From UBA2199 sp964628035 (GTDB lineage Bacteria > Acidobacteriota > Aminicenantia > UBA2199), in contig CAZVPI010000001.1 of assembly GCA_964628035.1 (NCBI GenBank), forward strand, positions 558,001-622,000: 64,000 nucleotides of DNA, written 5' to 3'. How positions within the stretch are numbered: position 1 is the stretch's first letter; the number at the start of each line of letters is the position of its first letter. Shown in pieces: positions 23,719-31,533 of this stretch. The notes under the pieces were generated by a model, which saw only the letters and a list, made by a program, of their open reading frames with translations, made no database searches and was not told where the DNA came from. A program made the translations under genes and the position numbers.

Positions 23719-24248
23719 AGGAGCGCCTGCGCCGCATCCTGCTGGAGAAGTCCGTCTCGCGCGGACGGGTTTTCACCCTGGCTTCGGGCAAAACGAGCGA
23801 CTTCTATGTCGATGCCCGCGTCACCACCCTCGACGCCGAAGGGGCGGCCCTGTGCGGCGAGATCTTCTTCCGCATGCTGCAGGACTTCGCGATCGACGCC
23901 GTGGGCGGCTACTCGATCGGCGCCGACCCCATCGTAGCCGCCATCGCCGTCGTCAGCCACCAGCACGGGCGGCCGCTGCCGGCCTTCATCATCCGCAAGG
24001 AGGAGAAGGCCCACGGCACGCGCAAGATGATCGAGGGCAATTTCAAGCCCGGCATGCGCGTGGCGCTGTTCGACGACGTCATCACCTCGGGCGGCTCCAT
24101 CCTCAAGGGCGTCCGCCAGGTCCAGGCCGAGGGCGGCAAGGTCGAGGCGGTGATGGCCGTGCTCGACCGCGAGGAGGGGGGCCGCCAGGCCATTGAGGCC
24201 CTGGGCTGTCCCTTCACGCCGATCTTCACCAAGAGCGACCTGCTCTAG
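23715..24248 (+). CDS. pyrE: Orotate phosphoribosyltransferase
   Basis: 177 residues from GTG 23715, coupled to the previous stop. The PRPP-binding motif VALFDDVITSGGSI is intact; N-terminal FTLASGKTSDFYVDARVTTL and the flexible loop IIRKEEKAHGTRKMIEG (K..H...) match PyrE. It converts orotate and PRPP to orotidine-5'-phosphate in pyrimidine synthesis. Ends with TAG. No other pyr gene is adjacent in this window. Confidence 0.94.
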   Translation: MKERLRRILLEKSVSRGRVFTLASGKTSDFYVDARVTTLDAEGAALCGEIFFRMLQDFAIDAVGGYSIGADPIVAAIAVVSHQHGRPLPAFIIRKEEKAHGTRKMIEGNFKPGMRVALFDDVITSGGSILKGVRQVQAEGGKVEAVMAVLDREEGGRQAIEALGCPFTPIFTKSDLL

Positions 24249-24266
24249 ACCGCGCTGGCCGCCGTC

Positions 24267-24866
24267 ATGCCCCCCCTGAAACGAATCTGCGTCTTCTGCG
24301 GCTCGAGCCCCGGCAGCAGCCCCGAGTATGCCCGGGCGGTGTCCGAGCTGGGGGAGCTGCTGGCGCGGCGCCGCATCGGCCTGGTCTTCGGCGGCGGCGG
24401 GGTGGGACTGATGGGCCGGCTGGCGCAGGCCGCCCTGGAGGGCGGCGGCGAGGTGATCGGCGTCATCCCCCGCTTCCTGCACGAGAAGCGGGTGGCGTTC
24501 GCCGGGCTGAGCGACCTGCGCCTGGTGGGAAGCATGCACGAGCGCAAGGCGCTGATGGCCGAGCTGGCCGACGGCTTCATCGCCCTGCCGGGCGGGCTGG
24601 GGACGCTGGAGGAGACATTCGAGGCGCTGACCTGGGGGCAGTTGGGCATGCACGACAAGCCCTGCGGCCTGCTTGACGTGGCCGGCTTCTTCACGCCGCT
24701 GCTGCGCTTCCTCGACCAGGTCTGCGAACAGGGCTTCGTCGGTGCCGCCCACCGGTCCATGGTCCTCAGCGCGGGATCGGCCGGTGAATTGCTGGAAAAG
24801 CTGGAACGCTACGTGCCTGTCATCGCCGACAAGGCCGAATGGGCGCTGGGAAAAATGGATCTCTGA
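24267..24866 (+). CDS. LOG-family (TIGR00730) Rossmann-fold phosphoribohydrolase
   Basis: 199 residues. Family motif PGGLGTLEE and the N-terminal ICVFCGSSPGSSPEY and GLVFGGGGVGLMG stretches identify the LOG/lysine-decarboxylase-like group. Characterised members release nucleobases from nucleoside monophosphates (cytokinin riboside 5'-monophosphate phosphoribohydrolase). In a bacterium with pyrE next to it, a nucleotide-salvage role is plausible. Last gene of the operon; convergent with cysQ, with a stem-loop between. Confidence 0.9.
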   Translation: MPPLKRICVFCGSSPGSSPEYARAVSELGELLARRRIGLVFGGGGVGLMGRLAQAALEGGGEVIGVIPRFLHEKRVAFAGLSDLRLVGSMHERKALMAELADGFIALPGGLGTLEETFEALTWGQLGMHDKPCGLLDVAGFFTPLLRFLDQVCEQGFVGAAHRSMVLSAGSAGELLEKLERYVPVIADKAEWALGKMDL

Positions 24867-24876
24867 AAACGGGGAT

Positions 24877-24907
24877 CGGTTCCCGCCGCAGGAGCCGGCG
24901 CGAACCG
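24877..24907. terminator. Stem-loop between convergent LOG and cysQ genes
   Basis: Arms CGGTTC plus CGCCG (24877-24882, 24884-24888) pair with CGGCG plus GAACCG (24896-24900, 24902-24907), one C-C mismatch, 7-base loop. About 11 base pairs, GC-rich. On the minus strand a short TTTT follows within about 10 bases; on the plus strand no T-run. Possible bidirectional end of transcripts. Confidence 0.45.
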
Positions 24908-24931
24908 CCCGCAACGATCGGGGCGATCTGA

Positions 24932-25900
24932 TTATTTCTTGTTCGCCAGACCGGCGAGGATGGCCAGCACGCGGTCGTGGATTCTGCCGTTGCTGGCCAG
25001 GATGCCGCGATTGGCCGCCAGCGTCCTGCCGCGGGAGAAATCCAGCGGCCGGCCCTCGATGTCGCTGACCCTGCCGCCCGCCTCCGCGACGATCAGGCTG
25101 CCGGCGGCATGGTCCCAGATCTTCTCGCGGTAGTCGGGGCTGGCGGGATTGGGGATGCGCAGGTAGATGTCGGCCGCCCCCTGGGCGACGATCCCGTATT
25201 TGACCTGGCTGTCCATCTGCTCGGGCGGCGCGGAGATCTCCAGACGGCGGGAGATCTCCAGCTGCATCCCCTTGTCGCTGTGCGCGGACTCGTAGCTTTC
25301 CACGAATCTCATCCGCCGCGGGTCGGTGCGGGACGAGGCGCGGGCCGGCTCATCGGCGCCGCCGCCTGCGGCCCGACGCCAGCAGCCCTGGCCGCGCAGC
25401 GCCCAGAAGAGGGTTCCCCCGGGGGCGCCCAGGTTGGGACAGCCGAGGATGCCCAGCTCGACGCGTCCGTCGCGGACCAGCGCCAAGGCGACGGCGAACT
25501 GTTCGCCGCGCAGGAAGCCCTTGGTGCCGTCGATGGGATCCAGGGTCCAGAACAGGCCGTCGGGCTCGCCGCCGCCCAGGTCGATCAGGTCGCAGAGTTG
25601 CGATTCCTCCAGGGCCGGGTCGAAACGCCGCAGGTAGTGGACGATCTTGGCCAGCAGGTCGCGGTTCTCGCGGCAGCGCAGCGCCTGGGAGTCCTCCTCG
25701 CCTACGATGGGCACTCCTGGGAAACCGCCGCTCAGGGCGCGGCAGACCAGGGCCTGGCTGGCGAAGTCGGCGATGGTCACCGGGCTGCGGTCGCTCTTGG
25801 TCAGGGTGTCGTTGCCGGCCAGGTCGCTCTGGATGCCGGCGGCCATGGCCATGGCCGCGAGCACGGCCTGCAGCCCGATTTCCTTCTCCTTCGGCAGCAT
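24932..25900 (-). CDS. cysQ: 3'(2'),5'-bisphosphate nucleotidase, inositol monophosphatase superfamily
   Basis: 322 residues. Metal-binding motifs of the IMPase superfamily are present: VGEEDSQAL (EE), DPIDGTKGFLRGEQFAVALALV (D-P-I-D-G-T), and WDHAAGSLIVAEAGG near the C-terminus. The KSDRSPVTIADFASQALV opening fits CysQ/HAL2 rather than pure inositol phosphatases. It removes the 3'-phosphate from PAP/PAPS, made during sulfation or sulfate assimilation. Downstream of gmd and the cupin gene on the same strand; 39-bp gap from the cupin stop. Confidence 0.85.
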   Translation of the reverse strand: MLPKEKEIGLQAVLAAMAMAAGIQSDLAGNDTLTKSDRSPVTIADFASQALVCRALSGGFPGVPIVGEEDSQALRCRENRDLLAKIVHYLRRFDPALEESQLCDLIDLGGGEPDGLFWTLDPIDGTKGFLRGEQFAVALALVRDGRVELGILGCPNLGAPGGTLFWALRGQGCWRRAAGGGADEPARASSRTDPRRMRFVESYESAHSDKGMQLEISRRLEISAPPEQMDSQVKYGIVAQGAADIYLRIPNPASPDYREKIWDHAAGSLIVAEAGGRVSDIEGRPLDFSRGRTLAANRGILASNGRIHDRVLAILAGLANKK

Positions 25901-25939
25901 GGATGTCTCCTCCGCCCGCCCGGGGGCGGCGCGGTCGTT

Positions 25940-26284
25940 CTAACAGCGGTTGAAGTCGTCCTGATAGCGGACGATGTCGTCCTCGCCCAGGTAGGTCCCG
26001 GTCTGCACCTCGACGAACACCAGATCCTCGCGGCCGGGATTCTCGATGCGGTGCCTGCCCCCCCTGGGGATGAACACCGCCTCGTGCGCCTGCAGCGTAC
26101 GCTCCTCGCCGTCGAGGGTGAACAGGGCCCGGCCGGCCACGATGACCCAATTCTCGGCCCGCTGCTCATGGCTCTGCAGGGACAGGCGCCTGCCGGGCAG
26201 GACCAGGATGCGCTTCACCTTGATGCCGGGCTCCTCGAAGAGGACCTCGAACCAGCCCCAGGGGCGCTCCTCGCGGCGGGTCAT
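25940..26284 (-). CDS. Mannose-6-phosphate isomerase type II C-terminal-like cupin
   Basis: 114 residues. Cupin signature beginning ERPWGWFEVLFEEPGIKVKR, then LSLQSHEQRAENWVIVAGRAL, HEAVFIPRGGRHRIENPG and LVFVEVQTGTYLGEDDIVR. This is the cupin half of type II phosphomannose isomerase / GDP-mannose pyrophosphorylase as a stand-alone protein. It isomerises fructose-6-P and mannose-6-P in known cases, feeding GDP-mannose for the adjacent Gmd. ATGA overlap with gmd (26281-26284). Confidence 0.85.
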   Translation of the reverse strand: MTRREERPWGWFEVLFEEPGIKVKRILVLPGRRLSLQSHEQRAENWVIVAGRALFTLDGEERTLQAHEAVFIPRGGRHRIENPGREDLVFVEVQTGTYLGEDDIVRYQDDFNRC

Positions 26285-27255
26285 AGGCGGTAGTCTTTCT
26301 TGAGCAGGGCCAGGTCGGCGTCGACCATCATGCGCACCAGCTCGGCGAAATGGACCTTGGGCTCCCAGCCCAGGACGCGGCGGGCCTTGGAGGAGTCGCC
26401 GCAGAGCAGGTCGACCTCGGCCGGGCGGATCAGGCGGCGGTCGAGGACCAGGTGCTCGCGATAGTCGAGGCCCAGGTGGGAGAAGGCGATCTCCACCAGC
26501 TCCTGGACCGAATGGGTCTCGCCGCTGGAGATGACGTAGTCGTCGGGCTGGTCCTGCTGCAGCATGCGCCACATGGCCTCGACGTAATCACGGGCGAAGC
26601 CCCAGTCGCGCTTGGCCTCCAGGTTGCCCAGGTGCAGCTGCTTGGCCAGGCCCAGCTTGATCTTGGCGGCGTTGTAGGTGACTTTGCGGGTGACGAACTC
26701 GATGCCGCGGCGGGGCGACTCATGGTTGAAAAGGATGCCCGACACGCCGAAGATGTCGTAGCTCTCCCGGTAGTTGACGGTGATCCAGTGGCCGTACACC
26801 TTGGCCACCCCGTAGGGGCTGCGCGGGTGGAAGGGGGTGGTCTCGTTCTGGGGGATCTCCTTGACCTTGCCGAACATCTCCGAGGAGGAGGCCTGGTAGA
26901 AGCGGATGGCCGGGTTGACCGCGCGGATGGCCTCCAGCATGCGCGTGACGCCGATGGCGGTGAACTCGGCGGTCAGCACCGGCTGGTCCCAGGAGGTGGG
27001 GACGAAGCTCATGGCGGCCAGGTTGTACACCTCGTCGGGCTCGACCTGCTCGATGATCTTGCTGATCGAATACTGGTCCAGCAGGTCGGCCTGGCGGATG
27101 TGGATGCGGTCCTTGATGTGGTCGATGCGGTCGAACTTCTCCATGCTCGAGCGCCGGACCATGCCGGTCACGTCGTAACCCTTCTCCAGCAGCAGGTCGG
27201 CCAGGTAGGACCCGTCCTGTCCGGTGACGCCGGTAATCAGCGCTTTTTTGGCCAT
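26281..27255 (-). CDS. gmd: GDP-mannose 4,6-dehydratase
   Basis: 324 residues from ATG 27255 with AAGGAGCGAAG upstream. Extended SDR: nucleotide-binding GVTGQDGSYLADLLLEKGYDVTGMVR (motif split here as GVTGQDG), NLAAMSFVPTSWDQP, catalytic SSSEMFG and SPYGVAKVYGHW (YxxxK), and FNHESPRRGIEFVTRK. It forms GDP-4-keto-6-deoxymannose, precursor of GDP-fucose or GDP-rhamnose for surface glycans. First gene of gmd-cupin-cysQ. Driven by the promoter at 27277-27305. Confidence 0.95.
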   Translation of the reverse strand: MAKKALITGVTGQDGSYLADLLLEKGYDVTGMVRRSSMEKFDRIDHIKDRIHIRQADLLDQYSISKIIEQVEPDEVYNLAAMSFVPTSWDQPVLTAEFTAIGVTRMLEAIRAVNPAIRFYQASSSEMFGKVKEIPQNETTPFHPRSPYGVAKVYGHWITVNYRESYDIFGVSGILFNHESPRRGIEFVTRKVTYNAAKIKLGLAKQLHLGNLEAKRDWGFARDYVEAMWRMLQQDQPDDYVISSGETHSVQELVEIAFSHLGLDYREHLVLDRRLIRPAEVDLLCGDSSKARRVLGWEPKVHFAELVRMMVDADLALLKKDYRL

Positions 27256-27276
27256 CTTCGCTCCTTGCAGGGACTC

Positions 27277-27305
27277 ATTGTAGCCGATAAGACGAGGAGC
27301 GTCAA
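27277..27305 (-). promoter_or_regulatory. Sigma70-type promoter of gmd operon
   Basis: Minus strand TTGACG (27305-27300), 17-bp spacer, TACAAT (27282-27277), about 21 bases before the ATG at 27255. It lies back to back with the promoter at 27463-27491, with heptad copy 4 between them. Confidence 0.75.
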
Positions 27306-27323
27306 TCGGGGCCCTTCTGCGAA

Positions 27324-27445
27324 CTCGGCGTACGGCCCTAGGCGTGCGGCGTGCGGAGAATGCCCTGAAGCCCGCTCTTTCATCGATGACCACCGGCCAT
27401 GAGGCAAGGGGATTGAACCGTCTGCCGCAGGCCGCGGGCCGTGCG
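27324..27445. repeat. Inverted heptad element (copy 4) between divergent promoters
   Basis: Left arm five units in perfect register: CTCGGCG, TACGGCC, CTAGGCG, TGCGGCG, TGCGGAG (27324-27358). Core 59 bp. Right arm CCGTCTG, CCGCAGG, CCGCGGG, CCGTGCG (27418-27445). The only copy flanked by two outward-facing sigma70-like promoters. Confidence 0.78.
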
Positions 27446-27462
27446 CGGATTCCCGCCGCCGA

Positions 27463-27491
27463 TTGAAAGATGTTCCTCAAGATCCTATAAT
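27463..27491 (+). promoter_or_regulatory. Strong sigma70-type promoter of a small gene
   Basis: TTGAAA (27463-27468), 17-bp spacer, consensus TATAAT (27486-27491). ATG of the small coiled-coil gene at 27509, with a GGAG site at 27498. Confidence 0.8.
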
Positions 27492-27508
27492 GGCGGCGGA
27501 GAAACACG

Positions 27509-27700
27509 ATGCGCCTGGACGACTACATCAACATCCTGCTGGTCAAGATGAAGATCTCCCACAAGCCGATCGAGCGCCAGCAGCTGCAGTGGCTGCTGGA
27601 ATTGCGCACCCTGCGCGGCCATGTCCGCGAGCTGGAGCTGGAGAACAAGCAGCTGAAAAAGGACTACGAGAAGGCGATCCGCCAGAACGAAAAACAATAA
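27509..27700 (+). CDS. 63-residue basic coiled-coil protein of unknown function
   Basis: Short gene preceded by a near-consensus promoter and a GGCGGAG site, which makes it credible despite its size. Residues ~5-30 form a basic segment (ILLVKMKISHKPIERQQLQW), residues ~30-63 a leucine/charge heptad pattern (LRGHVRELELENKQLKKDYE), ending KQ. No signal peptide or membrane segment. Convergent with etfA; heptad copy 5 lies between. Could be a small DNA- or RNA-associated or scaffold protein; I do not recognise a family. Confidence 0.65.
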   Translation: MRLDDYINILLVKMKISHKPIERQQLQWLLELRTLRGHVRELELENKQLKKDYEKAIRQNEKQ

Positions 27701-27706
27701 AACTCT

Positions 27707-27871
27707 CGGAACTTGGCGTACGGCATACGGTAGAAGGCACTCTGGGAATGACAACAAAGTTTCAGGTCTTGCATGGGACGGAAGAGGCCCGCGTTTCGAT
27801 AGTCAGGCAGTCTATCGAATGGATCGCGATCTTGCGGTTGCCGTTTGCCGTACGCCGTCTGCCGTCAGCCG
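27707..27871. repeat. Inverted heptad element (copy 5) between convergent genes
   Basis: Left arm has (C/T/A)GG every seven bases at 27707, 27714, 27721, 27728 and 27735 (units TACGGCA, TACGGTA). Right arm has CCG every seven bases at 27841, 27848, 27855, 27862 and 27869. Core about 100 bp. The etfA stop codon (27865-27867) lies inside the right arm. Confidence 0.78.
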
Positions 27872-28809
27872 ATTGCCTTCTTGACCTCTTCCTTGAGCAG
27901 GGGCACGACGGTGAAGAGGTCGCCGACGATGCCGTAGTCGGCCTTCTTGAAAATGGGCGCCTCGGGGTCCTTGTTGATGGCGACGATGACCTTGGACGTC
28001 TTCATGCCCACGAAGTGCTGGATGGCGCCGGATATGCCGCAGGCGACGTAGAGCTTGGGGTTGACGACCTTGCCGGTCTGTCCCACCTGCATGTCGGAAC
28101 TGGCGAAGCCGGCGTCGACCGCGGCGCGCGAGGCGCCGACCCCGGCAGAGAGCGCCCGGGCCAGCTCTTCCAGGATGGCGAAGTGTTCCTTGGCCTTCAT
28201 GCCCCGGCCTCCCGAAACGATGATCTCGGCCTCGGTCAGGTCGACCTTCTGTGACGCGCCCTGGATGACCTCGACGATGCGCGTCGGCGTCTCGCCGCCG
28301 TCCATGGGGAAGGAGCGGACCTGCGGGGCGGCGCCGGCCGCGGGCTCTACGGCGATGACGTTGGGGCGGACGGTGAACAGGGCGCGCCCGCCCTCCACCT
28401 GGTACTCGGCCAGCAGCTTGCCCGAATAGACCGGCTTGACCGCCTTGCGGGCGTCGATGTCGACCGCCAGGCAGTCGCCGACCAGTCCGGCGCCGGCCTT
28501 GGCGGCCAGGCGCGGGAACAGGTCCTTGCCCTGCGCCGAATGGCTGCCCAGGAGGACGTCGAGCTGGAACTTCTCGATCACGGCGGCCAGCGTGCGGGCG
28601 TAGCGGTCGGGCTGGTAGGACAGGTCGCCGCCCGTGACCTGGATGAGAGTGGCCGTGCCCTTGAGTTCCTCGAGGTAGGGCGCGGCGTCGGCGCTGAACA
28701 GGACGGCGTGGACGGCGTGCCCCTGCCTGCGGGCCAGGCTGAGCAGCTCGCGGTTCGACTTCTTGAACGTTCCCCGATCCAGTTCGATGTAGATTCCGAT
28801 GTTGGCCAT
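27865..28809 (-). CDS. etfA: Electron transfer flavoprotein alpha subunit
   Basis: 314 residues. C-terminal FAD-binding region is well conserved: VDAGFASSDMQVGQTGKVVNP, LYVACGISGAIQHFVGM, VAINKDPEAPIFKKADYGIVGD. N-terminal EtfA domain has SHSAQGKDLFPRLAAKAGAGLVGDC. With EtfB it carries electrons from acyl-CoA dehydrogenases or lactate-type dehydrogenases to the quinone pool. Eight bases after the etfB stop. Its stop codon is embedded in heptad copy 5. Confidence 0.96.
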   Translation of the reverse strand: MANIGIYIELDRGTFKKSNRELLSLARRQGHAVHAVLFSADAAPYLEELKGTATLIQVTGGDLSYQPDRYARTLAAVIEKFQLDVLLGSHSAQGKDLFPRLAAKAGAGLVGDCLAVDIDARKAVKPVYSGKLLAEYQVEGGRALFTVRPNVIAVEPAAGAAPQVRSFPMDGGETPTRIVEVIQGASQKVDLTEAEIIVSGGRGMKAKEHFAILEELARALSAGVGASRAAVDAGFASSDMQVGQTGKVVNPKLYVACGISGAIQHFVGMKTSKVIVAINKDPEAPIFKKADYGIVGDLFTVVPLLKEEVKKAIG

Positions 28810-28817
28810 GGGGTCTC

Positions 28818-29588
28818 CTACAATACCTTCGCTTCTTCGCGCAGCAGGCGGACCAGCTCGCGCGCCGCGTCGGCGGGCTCGCCGGGGACGATCCGGCCCT
28901 GCGGTTTCTCGGGCGGCGACGACAGCTTCAGCAGGCGCACGCGGTTCTGCGCCTCGTCGACACCGGTCTCGGCCAGCGTCACCTTGCGGATCTCGATCTT
29001 CTTGGCCTTCATGATGCCCATCATCGAGGCGTAGCGCGGGCTGTTGAGCCCCTTGGCCGCGGCAACGACGCAGGGGACCGGCATCTCGATCACCTCGCGG
29101 GCGCCGCCGCCGATCTCGCGTTCGACGCGGACCGTCTGCCCGTCGCAGGCAAAGGCCACGACGTTGGTCGCCGCCGGAATGCCGAGCGTCTCGGCCAGCA
29201 GCACGTGGACCTGGCTGGCGTCATCGTCGATCGCCTGCCGGCCGAAAAAGATGACTCCGAATTCCTTGTCGGCGGCGATGACGTGGGCCAGGGCGCGCGC
29301 CGTGTTCCAGCCGTCGAGGACGGCGCCGCCCTCGACGTGGACGGCGGCGTCGGCTCCCATGGCCAGGGCGGTGCGCAGGGCGTTCTGCACGCGCTCCGGG
29401 CCCAGGCCCACGGCGGTTACCCTGGAGCCGGGGAGCTTCTCCCGCAGCTTCAGCGCCTCTTCGATGGCGTATTCGTCATAGGGGCTGACGATCCATTTGA
29501 CGTTGGCTTCGTTGATCGCGCGCCCCTCCTTGACCACGATGCTGGCCTCGGTGTCGGGGACCTGCTTCACGCAAACGTAGATGTTCAC
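28818..29588 (-). CDS. etfB: Electron transfer flavoprotein beta subunit
   Basis: 256 residues. EtfB features: NIYVCVKQVPDTEASIVV, NVKWIVSPYDEYAIEEALKLRE, FFGRQAIDDDASQVHVLLAETLGIP and the AMP-binding GGAREVIEMPVPCVVAAAKGLN. First gene of etfBA, driven by the promoter at 29653-29681. No bcd, acyl-CoA dehydrogenase or bifurcation partner is adjacent. Confidence 0.96.
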   Translation of the reverse strand: MNIYVCVKQVPDTEASIVVKEGRAINEANVKWIVSPYDEYAIEEALKLREKLPGSRVTAVGLGPERVQNALRTALAMGADAAVHVEGGAVLDGWNTARALAHVIAADKEFGVIFFGRQAIDDDASQVHVLLAETLGIPAATNVVAFACDGQTVRVEREIGGGAREVIEMPVPCVVAAAKGLNSPRYASMMGIMKAKKIEIRKVTLAETGVDEAQNRVRLLKLSSPPEKPQGRIVPGEPADAARELVRLLREEAKVL

Positions 29589-29652
29589 CCTTGCCTCCTG
29601 GAAAACGGACGATTGAGTAAAACAATCGATGAATTTCGCCGGACAAGGGAAC

Positions 29653-29681
29653 TGTATAGCCTAAAAACGGGCGGTTGTCAA
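29653..29681 (-). promoter_or_regulatory. Sigma70-type promoter of etfBA
   Basis: Minus strand TTGACA (29681-29676), 17-bp spacer, TATACA (29658-29653). The leader to ATG 29588 is about 58 bases, with an AGGAGGCAAGG ribosome-binding stretch. Confidence 0.82.
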
Positions 29682-29714
29682 CCGGAGGATGGCCGTAGGA
29701 CGTCCGGAACGGAG

Positions 29715-30158
29715 CTACAGGTGGAGGAACAGGCCGCCGCTGAGGCGGGTTTTGCCGCCGGCCGGCAGGTTCAGGAAGCGGATATCGGCGCGCAGGGAGA
29801 ACATCGCCGCCAAGAAGTAATGAAAACCGCCGCCGATGAAGGTATAGAACCCGTAGTCGCCGAAATGCAGATTGAGGCGGGCGAACTCGGCGCCTGCGCC
29901 CAGCACCGCGTAGGGGGCGAACGCGCCGAACTTGGGGCGAAGCTTGAGCGCCGCGCTGAGGGCGTTCCCGCCCGCGTCGGGAAGACGCATGCCCTCGAAC
30001 TCCAGCTTGAGCAGCGGCACCACGGTCCCCGAGCCCAGGGAAAGCCCGAACACGAAGCCGTTGGCATCGCTCTGCGAGCCGGCGATGGCTCCCAAGTCGA
30101 GCGCCGGGGCGGCGGCGGCCAGCAGCAGCAGGGCCAGGAGCGTCGCGGTCTTATTCAC
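29715..30158 (-). CDS. Small outer-membrane beta-barrel-like protein
   Basis: 147 residues with signal peptide MNKTATLLALLLLAAAAPALD. The mature region has alternating strand-like segments rich in Gly and aromatics (GFVFGLSLGSGTVVPLLKLEF, FAPYAVLGAGAEFARLNLHF, GFYTFIGGGFHYFLAAMFSLR) and ends SGGLFLHL, consistent with an eight-strand barrel or lipocalin-like outer-membrane protein. Overlaps the upstream solute-binding gene by eight bases. Last gene of the long tol-pal/ssb/mglA cluster. No named family recognised. Confidence 0.65.
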   Translation of the reverse strand: MNKTATLLALLLLAAAAPALDLGAIAGSQSDANGFVFGLSLGSGTVVPLLKLEFEGMRLPDAGGNALSAALKLRPKFGAFAPYAVLGAGAEFARLNLHFGDYGFYTFIGGGFHYFLAAMFSLRADIRFLNLPAGGKTRLSGGLFLHL

Positions 30159-31533
30159 GTTCCCTCCTCACTTTCTGCAGCAGCGGCCGGCCGAAGGCGT
30201 CGACTTCCAGAGCCGGCCATTTTTTGCGCACATAGAGCGAATAGGGCTTCTGGAACAGGGGCAGGATGAAGCCGTCGTTGACGATGGCCTCGCTGATGCG
30301 GGCGATCTGCTCGACGAGCATTTCCTCGGAGTTGCTGGTGCGGGCTTCGTCCAGCTCGCTGAGCATGCGCAGGTACTGGGCGTTGAAGCGGTTGAAGCTG
30401 GATTCCTTCACGATGCGGCTGAGCTTCTCTTCGGGCGGCGTGCTCTTCTGGAAGATCCGGTCCACCAGCACGTACTTGACAACCGCCGACTGCAGAAAAG
30501 AGGCGAACTCGCTGTTGTCGACGAACTGCGTCTCGATCTTCAGGCCGCTCCCCTTGAGGAAGGAGGAGAGGTCGGCCTCCAGGCTCGCCAGCGAGGAAAG
30601 GGCGTACAGCTTGATGTCGGAGGTCTTCAGGATCGCCGCGGTCTTCTGCGCCGAGAGCGTGCGGATGCGGATGGCGACCGGCGACTCGTCATCGCTGGTC
30701 AGCGAGTTCAATTCGCGGAAGCGCCCCCCCGAAGCTTCGTTGAAGCGCTTCAGCAGCGAATACAAGGCGATCTTGGTGTTCTGGCCGATGTCGGGATGCA
30801 GGAAGCACAGGTAGACATTCTGGAAGATGCCGGCGTCGAACTCCAGGAACTGGTCCTTGAACTGCCCGGGATTGCCCAAGAAGAGGTCGGGAGCCTGGCT
30901 TTCGCTGAAAATGATCCGCACCCCGTCCAGATAAGGGCGGCCGCCGGCATAAAAGGGGTTGGCGCGCAGGACCAGGTGGCGGTTCTTCTCCCATTCCTGG
31001 GGATAGAACATCCCGGAAAAGGACTGCTCGTCCTCGGCCAGCACCACCAGCTCGGGGGCGGTCAACAGGCGGACGATGTCGGGGAAATCGCCTAGCAACT
31101 CGATGACGACCTGCCCCTCCGCCAGGCGCACGTTCTTGACCCGCTTGCTCAGGCGGCTGGCGGCGTACAGGTCTGAGGCCAGGAATACCTTGAGCGACAC
31201 CTGGATGTTGCGGGCCGTCAGCGGCTTGCCGTTGGAGAAGCTGAGGTTGTCCTTCAGGGTCAGGGTGAGGGCCCTGGCGGCCGCATCGTAGCGGGTTTCG
31301 CGGAAGATGTTGCTGGTGATCCCGCCGTCCTGCTTCAGGAAGAAGAGATTCTCGTAGAGCAGCGAATAGAAGATCAGGTTGGAATAATTGGCCGTGTTCA
31401 GGTGAAAGGAGGAGGGCTCGTTGAGGCGCAGGACCATCTCGCCGCCGTAGTGCGGCTGGATGGCCCCCGGCAGGGCCAGGGCCAGCAGCGCCAGGGGGGC
31501 CAGGGTCAGGATGCGACGGGGGGGCCTAGCCAT
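30151..31533 (-). CDS. Family 5 extracellular solute-binding protein-like
   Basis: 460 residues. Signal peptide (ILTLAPLALLALALPGA) then YGGEMVLRLNEPSSFHL and family-5 pattern: NLIFYSLLYENLFFL, TLTLKDNLSFSNGKPLTARNIQVSLKVF (typical F.DG.plTa.DV..s), and LVLRANPFYAGGRPYLDGVRIIF. These proteins bind peptides or nickel for ABC importers, but no permease or ATPase genes are present. It sits downstream of an unknown 449-residue periplasmic protein, overlapping by eight bases. It may be a sensor or have lost transport. Confidence 0.8.
   Translation of the reverse strand: MARPPRRILTLAPLALLALALPGAIQPHYGGEMVLRLNEPSSFHLNTANYSNLIFYSLLYENLFFLKQDGGITSNIFRETRYDAAARALTLTLKDNLSFSNGKPLTARNIQVSLKVFLASDLYAASRLSKRVKNVRLAEGQVVIELLGDFPDIVRLLTAPELVVLAEDEQSFSGMFYPQEWEKNRHLVLRANPFYAGGRPYLDGVRIIFSESQAPDLFLGNPGQFKDQFLEFDAGIFQNVYLCFLHPDIGQNTKIALYSLLKRFNEASGGRFRELNSLTSDDESPVAIRIRTLSAQKTAAILKTSDIKLYALSSLASLEADLSSFLKGSGLKIETQFVDNSEFASFLQSAVVKYVLVDRIFQKSTPPEEKLSRIVKESSFNRFNAQYLRMLSELDEARTSNSEEMLVEQIARISEAIVNDGFILPLFQKPYSLYVRKKWPALEVDAFGRPLLQKVRRERE

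Noticed and set aside
20776..24866. Undecaprenyl/isoprenoid biosynthesis cluster
   Set aside because: Only one prenyl synthase is present; CYTH, nucleotidyltransferase, GAF-like, pyrE and LOG genes do not make one pathway, so no pathway is claimed.
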